Origin: Clavelina lepadiformis
Lineage: Eukaryota; Chordata; Ascidiacea; Aplousobranchia; Clavelinidae
DNA length: 64,000 bases
NCBI RefSeq assembly: GCF_947623445.1
Contig: NC_135248.1
Span: 15,447,820-15,511,819 of the forward strand
Direction: 5' to 3'
The translations under genes were made by a program, and so were the position numbers. The notes beneath the pieces were generated by a model. That model had not been told where the DNA came from, did no database searches, and saw only the letters and a list, made by a program, of their open reading frames with translations. Shown here one piece after another: positions 39,053-50,400 of this stretch (position 1 is its first letter; every line of letters begins with the position of its first letter).

Positions 39053-39326
39053 AACCCCGTTGCATGCGCGTAAGTTACGTTTATACTCTCAAGTTTATTT
39101 GTATATACGCACGACTGATGACTTCTTCTAAGGCATTTGTTTGTGTCAAACGTGTAACAGACGTAACCCAGAGCGAAGTGCTTGGTGCCTGGCGTGACCG
39201 TGAAAGTGCAAAGGAGTTCATATTTTGTCAATCCACTCTAAAGCAGTAAGTGCATTCTAAGACAGAAGTTCGAAATATAGACGTCAGATTCAACCAGAGA
39301 GAAATGTAGGCACAAAGAATATGACA
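39053..39326 (+). repeat. Left arm of inverted repeat flanking P450-3
   Basis: The segment from AACCCCGTTGCATGCGCG to AGGCACAAAGAATATGAC recurs in reverse complement at 45570-46051. Shared blocks include CGCACGACTGATG, TCTAAGGCATTTGTTT and ATATAGACGTCAGATTCA, with scattered substitutions. The arms differ by roughly 200 bases of insertion in the right copy. They bracket P450-3 and a retroelement remnant, consistent with inversion, inverted duplication or a large foldback element. Confidence 0.8.
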
Positions 39327-39389
39327 TTGATATGATGCACTGTATGTAGAATATGATAAAGGCCTCAACGTGCTCATCACCACCGTCAT

Positions 39390-40065
39390 ATGTGTTACTG
39401 TCACCATTACTTTGGGAAAAACGCACATCACTGGCATCAACCTCGTGGTTGGAGACCACGTCAAAGCAGGAAACAGGTTGATTGTTACCTGACTTTGCTT
39501 AGAGCGTCCATCAGATCCAGCGATCCTCTTTACGTTACCGATCATCGTACGGAGATCAAATTTCTTGTCGACACAGACGCTGAAGCATCGCTTTGCACGC
39601 CACCTACAGGTCGAGCGCGAAGTACAATTACAAACCGCGCGAGGTTATCAGCGGCAAACTAGTCTGTCATTCCTACCTTTGGGCATAAAATATCGACCAT
39701 GAAGTTATCTTCAAAACATAAATTTATCCGGAAATTGCAAGTGGCAGATTTCAACCAAAACATTCTCGGTGTCGACATTTTGCCGTACTTTTCTCAGACC
39801 GTCGACTCCAGCAGATGGCGCTCTCTGGATAGGTTCGGACCATTCGTTGTTTCGCACGAGATTTGTCACAAACAACCGTCTTTCATGTATCGAGTTCCAT
39901 TGCTCATGTGAAAGGAAACGTCGCCTAAGAAAGCTCCGGTCAGCACTTGCCTGCGTTTCTACGCCGAAGGCGCTGAACAACGCGCAAGAACATGCCTTGA
40001 GGTTGTTGCTGGAAGCATCAATTCAAACGCCAAGCCTCGAAAAGAGCCTGACGTATCCTCAATAG
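39390..40065 (+). pseudogene. Decayed Ty3/Gypsy retrotransposon gag-pol fragment
   Basis: Reading frames here give a zinc-knuckle-like segment beginning CYCHHYFGK, then a retropepsin-type aspartic protease core FLVDTDAEAS (usual FLVDTGAEVS), then in another frame VADFNQNILGVDIL, which matches the protease C-terminal part IADV..PILGADFL. The order is that of Ty3/Gypsy gag-pol, but stops and frame changes break it, and no reverse transcriptase or long terminal repeats were seen. The catalytic DTG is mutated to DTD. It sits between the left inverted-repeat arm and the 3' end of P450-3. Confidence 0.7.
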
Positions 40066-40954
40066 AAAAGTAGAGTAAGAAACCTAATCGTTTTAAGGAA
40101 TTTATGATTTACACACTGCCTGACATTTAACACAATTATACTTATGGCCTACTGGTAGGCCTGTGACATGTTACATTGCATGCACCACTTTCACATCGTT
40201 GTGTCAAGCGTTTAATTTTGAATGTATCTCCCCTCAGTCCCCTGCTTTCATTATCTCCATGACTGCAACCAACTGTGGTGCTCTGTTATCAGCCTACAAG
40301 TTAACCTCAGGTAGCTACTTAGTGCAGTAGTTTATAATGTTTACTATAGGTTGCCTTAATACAAAATTTGTGCCTTATAGCTCACTCAAACTTAAATGCT
40401 TTGAATTATATTCTATCTGTTTATACTGTGTATTTCTATTGTCGATCTCGGCTTGACTCACGCTACTCGAGACTTGGCTATAGGCCTATTTCTACAGGTT
40501 TTATCAAGGTCTATCTGACAGGAAGTTACGTGGCGTTAGTGGGCGCTAAACACTCACAAACTGCCATTACGAATATTATTGTGTCGTTTGATTTCTATTG
40601 GTCGTTGTAAGTGAAGGTCATGTGAGCGCAAGGACACAGACCATGCTGACCAGGTAAGTATTCTGCTCGTGACAAGGTCACAGGCGGTAGTGTGCGTTCT
40701 ACGTAACACATGCTCTATAGCCTGCTACACTGAGTTTAAATATTGCTTCCTGGGAAGAACACTTAGGAGTCACAGCCAGGCATTAGAAGCCTGGTGCCTT
40801 CTCTAGCGCACCCACTCGGTCACTTCATTTGCAAAAAGTAGGCTGCTATAAATATTTCATAACAAAAGTTTAAGTTGCACATTGATTGACATTTAGAGAG
40901 AGTTGACCCTGGTCCACCCGGTAGAGTCGATATTTTCACCATATCTCGCTCCTT
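40066..40954. other. No gene seen; 3' flank of P450-3
   Basis: Between the retroelement remnant and the P450-3 stop codon I see no exon or repeat with definable ends. It would contain the P450-3 3' untranslated region; I could not place a convincing AATAAA on the minus strand. Confidence 0.45.
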
Positions 40955-43900
40955 TCAGATCATCTTCGCCGACAGTTTGTGGGGAGCTGCAAGGTAGAAG
41001 GCTCCGGCTACCACCCCTTCTATCGATGGAAACTCACTCGCATCAGGATCAGGAAGAAATTCAAATTTCCTCACCATGGAAACCAGCATGATGAAGATTT
41101 CTAATTGGGCGACGTGATAGCCAATGCAGTCTCGTGGTCCGCCAATACCGAACGACACCACGTGATCAGATTTGATGAAATCTCCATTTTCGTCGATGAA
41201 TCGTTCCGGGTCAAATTTGTCGGCGTGTTTCCAATATTTTGGATGATTGTTGACGCCCCAAATATTTCCAACGACCTTACAAAAGTGATAAATGTAAATC
41301 AGCTTGTTGCAAATTTCCCATTAACCCCATAACCCAGGGGTGGGCAACATACGGCCCGCGGGCCGGATCCGGCCCGCGACGGGATTTTGAGCGGCCCGCA
41401 GACAGTTTCCGGTCTTACATGATAATGTGGCCTGCGGCCACATTCTGCCGCAATCCCTGTATTGGGTCACTGAATAAGTCCAAGTTTGCCAACCGGAGAA
41501 AGATGGCCGTAAATCTACTTGTTCTGTTCGGGTCTACATACATTTATGAGCAAACATTTTCGACCATGAACATTAATAAGACAAAGCTGCGTTCCAATCT
41601 ATTCAGGAATCCGGCCCGCCAAGTACTTCATTTTCTCATATCAGGCTCGCCGACCGAAGAAGTTGCCCGCCCCTGCCATAACCCCACTGCTTGGATAGTT
41701 AGACGCACTACAGCTGCTTACAGTTGTTCCTTTTGGAATTTTGAACTCTTTCAGCTCCATGTCTTCAGTAGTTTCATGCGGTATCGTGAATATGACCATT
41801 GTACGGAACCTCATTAGTTCTTGAATGAATGCATTCGTGTAAGGCATGCTGGCTTTGGATGACGTGTTCACTTGGCCGTCACCTGCGGATATTTGTAAAT
41901 AATTAATTTGTGCTACTGGCCCTAAAAAGCGAAAATTATGCCATGTTCAAACGTGCAATGTTAGCGGTATCCATGGAAACCTAACAGTTATGAAATGTGT
42001 CAAGTAGATTATTTAAGACGCTGTCAAACTTAGAAATAAATGAACTGAAAGACAAAGAATTAATGGTTTGGTCCAAAATATTTATTACTATGTAAAAGCT
42101 ATATTTCAAGTATTTGGATAAAACCACAATTTGCGAACGTATTCTACTCACCAATAACTTTATTAATTTCTTTTCGAAGTTTCTTCTGAGTTTGAGGATA
42201 ATGAACCATGCAGAGGAGGCCCCAACTCAACATGCCTGATGTAGTCTGCCCTCCAGCGGTGTAAAGCTCTCTCATGTACTGTACCAGCTGCTCATACTGT
42301 GAAGAAGATGGAACGCATGTTTTTAGCACAGAAGATAAGATATATTGGCTACAGGTTGTTTTCTCCGCTTTATCAAATAAGTCCTAATCCAGTAAAAATG
42401 AGATTACTTAAAAACCCTAGAATGCCATCACACATATTTTATGAGTGCAGTGACGCTATAACGAAGAGGTATACGTAGCGCATATGGAGATGCCTCTTGG
42501 CAGGCAATTAACCAAAAAGTGATCATATTTTCTTGTAGCTCAAGGAACCTCACCGTATGATGGGGAGTGTTATTCTTCACTTCTTTGACGTAAGCGTCGA
42601 CGAAACCTCTGACGTCATCCTCGCTGTAACTCTCTTTGTGTTTCTCGATAACCTCTTCACATACTCCTACGTCACACAAGACAGGTCGCAGTGTGAGTTA
42701 TTCGCTGAAATAACGTCGCTGGAAACATGGCACAAAGTGTTCGACTCAGCACGATATAAAAAGCCAGAAGTTCCTACCAATTAAATCTCTAAAATTCTGC
42801 ACATTTTCCTCGTTGATTCTTTTGAAGAATGGAAAATTGATCAAATTTGACATTAAGCCCATCAGACTAATCGCCTTGGCTGCAAATCCAGGCTTGTCCA
42901 TAACACTGCGCGTGCGCAACACAGATAATTTCAATATGTTCCTACTCACTATCAACTTAATAGGTTTTAACAAACATGGGCATGTACGTTTTGCGCAAAG
43001 CAAAGATCAATTTGTTCAATCCTTCATCGTTGTAATCAGCTCTCGCTCCAAACAAGATGCTCCATAGCACGTTGCAAGATGCTTTGTCGAAGAGCAACTG
43101 AAATACCGGAGCAAGAAACTTAATGTACCACATAGGGTTAGTTCGGATATCAATAATTTTTACTATCCGGATAACGGATATATCCGTATATTTGGAATTT
43201 ATCTAACCGGTTAACCGGTTAGATAACTGCTAAGTGAAACAATCGATTTCACGAGGTTTGCATGAAAAATGGATTGTAAAATCATTACACAGTTTTATTG
43301 CAGATCTACGCACACGCGCAGTACGAGCGAATACGAGAAAAATCACGCAAATTTAATGTTCACTGCTTCTGCAACGCCCTCCTTATAAAGCACAATGCAT
43401 CATTCAATCATTCATTATGCTTTCTTTGTGACGTGATACTAAATTTCACTCGTGTATTTTACGAGTATCATAGTTGAAAGTATAAGACAGGGATGGGCAA
43501 ACTGCGGCTTTCCGGCATGTTTTTTGTGGCTCTTCTAGTCGAATCGTAAAATTTCAAAAAAATTGTAAAGGCTACCAAGAGTACCGTTTATGAACGTTTC
43601 TCTCTTTTTCTTTTCCTTATTTAGGCCAGCATTCATGACAAGTTGTTAATTATTCAAATTTAATGATATTTTTCGATTGAGGAATGCAGATATGGAAAAA
43701 TTAAACGATATAACTATTTATGACGTCATAAGTTCTTATGACTTGGCTCGTCAGTAAAAATTTAACAACCAAAGCGGCTCTCGGGTTCAAAAAGGTTGCC
43801 ACCCCTGGTATAAGACAATAGAAGGGTGAAAAAAGGTTTAATTGCGCTCAGCGGGAGTCAGCCTCTACGTAACAAAGAATGTTCAAACTTATTAAAAAGT

Positions 43901-45458
43901 GTAAAACGCATTAGCAACGATACTCTTTTAACCGGTTAACCGGCAGATTTATATCCGGATATCAGATAGAAAAAAACCCTGCGGTTAACCGGTTAACCGC
44001 TATCCGGATAATCCAACCCTAGACTACCACAGCTCATGGCAATATCCACAAGTAGAGCTTTAAACCATTACCCGAGGAACAAACGCTTTTCCATCGTGCG
44101 CTTGTATCGCATCTACCAGGAACTCGGCTTCAACTATAACTCGTTCTTCGATCGTTTTAGCTCCGATTCCAGCGCTGGAGTGAAGAGAATATGTTACCGC
44201 ATGTTTTGCAAGTGGGTTTGTAAGAAATGTTGTTTCGTGGTTTGTTGAGTTATACTGAATTTTAAACACATAAGCTGACTTATTCCAGCTGCATGACCAG
44301 ATTCCTGGGTGATGGAAAGATTTAAGTCATTCAAGAACAGTCATGAGAAAAACATCACCTTAAATATGGTTTCTTTCATGTTTATGAATCGCACATTTCT
44401 GTGTTTATAAATAATTTGCAAGTTACTAATAACGACGAAATTTACCCGCGTAAAACCTTCTCTCCAAACGCCCTCTGTGCTTTAAAGAAGTCCCCAAACT
44501 TGACAGAGGCCAAACCCAAGCCTTGGTTGTATTGATTGACCAGCGGTATGAGCGGGCGACTGGAGCTCTTGTTTTGCTTTTCGACGAACGCCTTAAAAAT
44601 TATTTAAGCCCTGAGGTCAGCGAAGAAATAATAAATCGCTACTTGTTGACACCGCAAGGAACTCAGCGATGCAGAACGACTGATACAATTGTTACGTCGG
44701 GCAACGTAAAAATCACTCAACCGTTAATTACAATGATCAAGTAATAGTGAAGAAATACGGAAACCAATTGCAAATTCGTGATCAAAAACATAAACAGAGC
44801 CTGTTGCAGGGAGTTCATCCACATGAAAGCATACACCATGATGCAAGGTATTTGTGCAAATTATGGGTCCGTATAAAAAGTAACTAACTAGTCATCTAAA
44901 GTTTGTGAAAGTACGACAAATTTTCAAAGTTTATGACATTAGCAAAATTTGACAAAAGGAAGCAGTACATGGTGAAATAAAAACACAGGGTATAGTTTGG
45001 CACTGAGAAGGTTAACTTTATACTTTTCGACAAGAGGTTACGCAACCATAGCCTGCTTCTTGGCCTTTCGCCGCTATTTCACAGTACACCTGAAGAAGCA
45101 AGTTTAAGCTTGCGAAAGCTCGTGTCGAAAAATATAAAGTTAACGTTAAGAATGCCAAACTATATCCTGCTTTTAGTTTTACTTTAAAATTTGGTTAACA
45201 CGATTCGGACAACATCAACTGTACATGGAGTCAGACCTACCTCATACATGGAGTCAGACCTACCTCATACATGGAGTCATAGTCGTTTAAAACGACCCAG
45301 GTCTTATCTCCCATCCTCACCGACATTATGGATCCGTAATCCTTGCTCCAGTTGAAGAAAGCTCTCGATGCATCGCTTCCAACAAAAGGAGCACATCCTA
45401 GGAAGGGAACTCCTTTACGTCCCGGAGGAAAATTGTGAGGAATTCCGCGACAAGACAT
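40955..45458 (-). CDS. Cytochrome P450, CYP2 clan (P450-3)
   Basis: A third intact P450, tail-to-tail with P450-2. Exons 5' to 3': 45264-45458, 44446-44591, 44072-44174, 42988-43097, 42778-42905, 42554-42666, 42152-42296, 41722-41882, 40955-41275. Exons 2-9 have exactly the lengths of those in P450-2; junctions are GT/AG and in phase, giving 473 residues. Features: start MSCRGIPHN then hinge FPPGRKGVP with no membrane anchor, C-helix FKAQR, I-helix AGGQTT, ExxR as ELMR, and haem loop FGIGGPRDCIG with Cys ~417, sharing the extra glycine of P450-2. Introns 1, 3 and 8 contain short DNA transposons, making the gene 1.6 kb longer than P450-2. Exon 1 ends in a 23-base tandem repeat that duplicates its splice donor. 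No frameshift or stop was found, so it appears functional despite the insertions. Confidence 0.92.
41335..41675. mobile_element. hAT transposon remnant in the last intron of P450-3
   Basis: Starts CAGGGGTGGGCAAC and ends GTTGCCCGCCCCTG (imperfect inverted repeat), with a perfect 8-base target duplication CCATAACC at 41327-41334 and 41676-41683. The plus-strand frame reads VLFGSTYIYEQTFSTMNINK, the conserved C-terminal dimerisation segment of hAT transposases (Charlie/ZBED-like). It is therefore an internally deleted copy keeping only the last part of the transposase gene, and cannot move by itself. Confidence 0.93.
43133..44021. mobile_element. TIR element in intron 3 of P450-3, hosting a nested hAT copy
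   Basis: Left end TAGGGTTAG and right end CCAACCCTA form a short inverted repeat. Subterminal ATCCGGATA and GGTTAACCGGTTAACC motifs occur near both ends in opposite orientation. The sequence TACCACA borders it on the left and recurs three bases beyond the right end, so the exact target duplication is unclear. No transposase frame is seen. A second transposon (43488-43807) is inserted inside it, so this element is the older one. Confidence 0.7.
43488..43807. mobile_element. Nested hAT-type MITE
   Basis: Begins CAGGGATGGGCAAACTG and ends AGGTTGCCACCCCTG, hAT-like ends with imperfect inverted complementarity. A perfect 8-base target duplication GTATAAGA lies at 43480-43487 and 43808-43815. It is about 320 bases with no coding capacity, inserted into the element spanning 43133-44021. 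Confidence 0.92.
44986..45169. mobile_element. Short long-TIR element in intron 1 of P450-3
   Basis: The left end CAGGGTATAGTTTGGCA and right end TGCCAAACTATATCCTG are inverted complements with one mismatch, and pairing continues inward (GTTAACTTTATA, TTTCGACA) for about 48 bases with a few mismatches. The 184-base unit is almost all stem, typical of a MITE. No clear target duplication was found. Confidence 0.75.
45222..45279 (-). repeat. 23-base tandem repeat duplicating the exon-1 donor of P450-3
   Basis: The plus-strand unit CTCATACATGGAGTCAGACC plus TAC is present as a partial copy (45222-45240), a full copy (45241-45263) and a 16-base partial copy (45264-45279) that is the end of exon 1. 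As a result two identical GAG|GTAGGT donors lie 23 bases apart, at 45264 and 45241. Use of the distal one would add 23 bases and shift the frame. Confidence 0.9.
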
Positions 45459-45569
45459 ATTCAATGGCAAGAACCTCAATTCAAGAACTTTAAAGTGTTA
45501 AATTATTCTATCGGAAATGCCTTCAAAATAGATATTTTGCGATAAGTCTCTTTCCATTATTGCTTTACC

Positions 45570-46051
45570 GTCATATTCTTTGTGCCTGCATTTCTCTCTG
45601 CATGAATCTGACGTCTATATTTTGAACTTCTGCCTTAACTGACTCGGGCCATGTTCACTTCATAAATAAATATAAATTCCCTTGGCTCAGAAGTTGATAC
45701 TTTACCGGACACCAAGCACTTCTCTCTGGGTTACGTCTGTCACATGTAAGCGTCTTCATTCATCGATGCAGCACGTTGCACGGTGATTGACAGATGATAA
45801 TGGTCCGCACACAAGCCATGGTTGGTTTTTACAGAAAGTGAAACGACTTCTATTTTATCGCAACGCACCGGTTTAAAAATGCTCGCTGGTACTATTCCGC
45901 GCATTTGTTTAAACTGACATAGATGCCTGAACCCAAGTGATTATGCGCGCGCATTTGACATAAACAAATGCCTTAGAAGAAGCCATCAGTCGTGCGTATA
46001 TACAAATAAACTTGAGAGTATAAACGTAACTTACGCGCTTGCAACGGGGTT
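45570..46051 (-). repeat. Right arm of inverted repeat flanking P450-3
   Basis: Reverse complement of 39053-39326 with about 200 extra bases. Shared blocks include CAAACAAATGCCTTAGAAGA-type sequence (in variant form), CATCAGTCGTGCG, CAAATAAACTTGAGAGTATA and GCAACGGGGTT. It lies upstream of the P450-3 start codon, so it may carry promoter sequence duplicated or relocated with the gene. Confidence 0.8.
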
Positions 46052-47450
46052 ACGGGCTTCACTAGGAGGCGTTTAAATCCGTCGTGTATCTGACTGACGT
46101 CTGACTCCATAGGAAGACCTCGCCCCGATCCAAATTGTTGGCCGGCAAGCGAGTTAAACCTGATAAACGTTTAATTATACAACGTATTGAACAGAGTGGA
46201 TGTAAGAAACGTAAGAGTTCAATCAAGTCAGTTACGCAGCAAATGACAAACTATGCAAAACGTTAAGTAACTTGGCTCCACCATAAACACGATTATTTAC
46301 GACCGCGGTCGACCGAAGATGTTCATCAAATCCTTTCTTAAGTCGACCAGCAGCCGGCTCGCTCACAAAATTTCAGAAATAGTGAAGCATCATATCAGGC
46401 CATGAAGTAAAAGCGAGGGCGCAATTAAACCACCTCGTTTTACTCCTCACGAGAGCTTTCTCTTTAGTTTTTTTATTTTTATTTCTTTGGTTTCTTTCTT
46501 TTCTCTTCTTTTTTCGCTGCTTCTCTTCTCGATGCTCAAGATCAGATGAAAGCAGTAATAAAACAACAGTAATATTCGAAAAGCTTTAAAGCTGTTAGGA
46601 ATTTCCAGCCAACCATGTTTGTGATATATTTGCTTTAAATAGATTCATTTCAAACGTATTAGCAGCTCGAGTTCTCATGATAGCAAAAATCTCTACAGTA
46701 GAACAAATTCCTAAGTAATCTACTTCCAACTGACAGCTTTCATCGCTGCGTCCAACTACAAATATATTTACATATTTATATCATAGTCGGCATTCGTTAT
46801 CTGTTTATGTCCGTCTATTTGTATTATTTCTATGTTGGGTTTCGTGACCGTGCTAATTAACGCTCATTTTTACCGAGACGTTTTTTACTTCATTCCCATT
46901 GAGAGCTTCTATTCTTTGCTGCGTTCGTTGTTTGGTTTGCGAAGTTTCTACGTAAATGTAATTCCGCCATAATAGTTTGCAGTTCACTTTTCGCTCCCTG
47001 CAAGCAATGATGAAAAACAAACATTAGGACACGATTAACTTTTAAACCAGCTCGAACTGTTTGTCGAAGTAAGCGGGATTGTTTACTCGTGCGCGCTAAC
47101 CTCCGCTAATCTCGCTAGACACGGTCTAAGACACCAGCGCCAGATGAAAGGTTCCTGTCGGCAGACACTTTATGTTCAGCAAAAGAAAGGGAACATCAGA
47201 GTCAGAAAAGTGACATGTTGTGTCCATGTTGGCGATTTTTCAGAAACACAATGACATAAAAAAGTGTAAACGATTCCATCGACATCGGTGAAATAAAAAC
47301 TTACGCTACTGCAATTGTGAAAAGAAAATGAGCAATTCCGGTGATGACCTCATCACCTCGCATGTCACTGACTTGCACTTATCATGCATAGATTGGACAG
47401 CTCGGTGCTTGTAACGTCTGTGTACTGTCCAGGGTAAGCTAAAAAGTGAG
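46052..47450. other. Intergenic DNA upstream of glutathione synthetase
   Basis: I see no exon chain. A CT-rich tract (about 46440-46540) and AT-rich DNA occupy the stretch. Just before the glutathione synthetase ATG is TGTGTACTGTCCAG, an acceptor-like sequence 20 bases from the start codon. Confidence 0.45.
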
Positions 47451-50400
47451 ATGTTGTCATTGTATTCAAAATTGGGAGCTGAAGATGTTGGCGCTCTGGT
47501 GGACATCGCTCGTCATCATTCTCTGTCAAAAGGAATTGTTTTGTGGGAAGCGGACGACCAATTAATAAAGGTTTGCGCACAATAGATATTACCATGGATA
47601 TTACCAGGACTTTAACTTTATGTTTTCATTCATGTTCTTTGCATGAAAAGCTACAAAACTGCTCGTTAAACGTTCCGGGTTTTGTTCGCACAATTTTGCG
47701 TCACATCTTGGCTTTTGTTCTTCGAACGTTGGTCATTGAACCCCTTCACATGTGACCTGCATTGCGCTCATGAATTTGTGGTAGTAATGACTTTTTTAAT
47801 CTTGCTCGAACCAATCAAGTTTTGTTGAAGCAAGGCCGTTTTAACTCTGAGCATTGGTGACGTTGATTCTAGGGTCAACATTGAGTGAGCTTGTTTTGAT
47901 TCGATGTACAAATTCAAATTCATTTCAACAATCTTATTGCCTTGCATTGCAAAGCGGCACTAAAAATTTGTACAACGTGTGTCTTATTTTAACTTTGCGG
48001 TTTTTGCTCTAACACTGCTGCGTTGCCTGCCGTAGACATGCAAGCCGGCTTCATTCACTCTGCTGCCTTCCCCAGTCACAAAAGAAGGATTTCAATTCTT
48101 GACGTCTCTGCAACCTCATATCAATAAATTGTTGCACAAAGTCAGCCATGACCATCAATTTATGGCCATGGCTTTAGAAAGGTGCGACGTTTTATTTGTT
48201 TTTATTTCGAAGAAACAAAAAAAGTGATATAACTACAAATACAATTAAAATTATTCATATTCTTGTACAGTCTTGTCAATATTGACGATTTCACCAGGAG
48301 ATTGTACGATCTTTACAAAGCTTCAAAATGTTCAGGTAGAAAGGTCGGTATTTACTTTGACAAGTTGGGAAAGTTGTAAAAGAAATTTCTTTTATTGTTT
48401 TGTATGTTCATAACATTTTTACTGCTTATTTTTATCCAGGGCTTGGAGTTGGGCGTTTTTCGCTCCGATTACATGTTTCGTCTCGAGGTCGATGAAAATG
48501 GAAAAGAATCTCACATTCCGAAGCAGATCGAAATGAACACAATGGCTTGTGCTCTTATGGATTTTGGCAGCCAAATAACCTCCGTTCATTCCAGTATCTT
48601 GACAGATGCCGGAATGGAAACTCTTACGTCACAATTGCCTTCGAATAAAGCCCTGAGCGAGATTGGTTTCGGTTTCCAGGCAGCTTGGGAAGCTTACAAC
48701 AATCCCGACTCTATTTTGCTCTTCGTAATTCACGAGTTTGATCCAAACAGTTTTGATCTACAGGCGATGGAAGATGCAATTTTTAAAATTAATAAAGATA
48801 TCTTGATTAGAAAGAAGAAATTCTCAGAACTCCTCGGCTCTGTTATGCTAACACAGGATAAGAAACTTATGGTGTAAGAATATTTGTCATATTTTATAAC
48901 GATCCATCACATGCTTAGAAACAACTTGTATAGTTTATGAGCTTTTATAGCGTTGTATTGAAACCCAAAACACCACAATCTACTGCTAACCCACCTTTAA
49001 AACTACAAATATTTATCGACTAACTTTTTGTCAATGCTCACACTGTTTATATATTTCCAAATTCATGTTCCACCAGAAACGATGAAGAAGTCGCGGTCGT
49101 TTACTTCCAGACTGGGTACGGCCCTGAAGATTACATCAATGAGCGGATAACCTTGCACCTGACGTCACCATTAGCTAATTTCGGTTCAGTGATTACAATA
49201 GTTTGATAGATCGCCGGTGAAATGTAAACGCAAAATACTGCACAAAAATAGCCCGATGCTGCGTTGCATGTAGTGAAAATGCGCAGTAATGTAGTTATAA
49301 TACAGTAAACATGAGTTCTGATGTAACGGAGAGAAACTTTAGTTCAGTTTGTTATGATTTTCAAAATTTTTTTCTTCATTTCGAATGACTTTTCATATAA
49401 AGCTTTGCTGAAGCACAACTCTTAGCACAAGTTTAAGTTAAACCGTGTCAACTATAGAGATAAGCTGGAGATTAGTTGCTAAACTTTCAACTTCAAATTT
49501 TGACTTGATGATTGACACAGATTGATTTGTCCTTGAACTGAACTGTACTTGGCTTCGAGTGAACGCGGTTAATTCGAACAACTGACGAGGAGCCGTCTAC
49601 TTACATGATACCGGTTGAACTTATTTTGTAACAACAATTGCTTAATGTTGCGGTTTTTATTTTTCTTAAGTGTTGGGACATCCGGCGAACAATTGAGATG
49701 AGTTGCGCTGTGGTCGGTCCTATGGTTGGGTATCAGCTTGCCGGGTTCAAAAGGGTGCAAGAAGTCTTGGCACAACCGAATGTGCTTGAGAAATTTATTG
49801 ATGATCCCGAGGTGGCCCGACAAGTGAGGAGCACTTTCGTTGGATTCTATCCACTGGAGATGGTAAAGAAGTAACATTAACACCAATAGTTTTAGTTTCA
49901 GTTTTTGTTGTTTGATGACTCCAGCACTTGCCACAGATGCTACAAAGATTTTTCACAGAGGTTAAATGACTTTCTTAACATTTAAGAACTCTGATGGAGA
50001 CAAAGTCGTGCAAATGGCGATGAAAAACCCTGACTCTTACGTTGTGAAGGAACAGCGCGAGGGTGAAGGTGAAAGATTTGAAACTATTTTGATTTATCTA
50101 GAATACTCTCAATAACTCTTTCAATTGTCTGATAATAAACAAGCTTTTGTTTGTGCCATTGATCAGGAAACAATTACGTCGGTGATGACATAATCAAACT
50201 ATTCAATGAGGTGGGCAGCGATGAAAGAAGATGTGCTTATACTCTGATGGAGAAAATTCGCCCGAAGCCAATTGACAACGTTTTTGTCACTGCCAGTGGT
50301 TTTGAAGAAATGAAGGCTGTCAGCGAATTGGGGACATTTGGAGTTACACTGGCGTACGCTTTACATCATCTTTCTTGTTTCACTCAGCTAAGTTTATGTG

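Noticed and set aside
40955..45458. P450-3 as a pseudogene because of inverted orientation and transposon insertions
   Set aside because: All nine exons are open, in phase and of the same length as in P450-2; insertions are confined to introns.
49150..49680. U12-type AT-AC intron in glutathione synthetase (ATAACCTTG start, TTTTCTTAAG branch-like site)
   Set aside because: It would remove the conserved Trp-Asp of WDIRRTIEMS and shorten the protein by two residues; acceptor TTAAG|TGT fits homology better.
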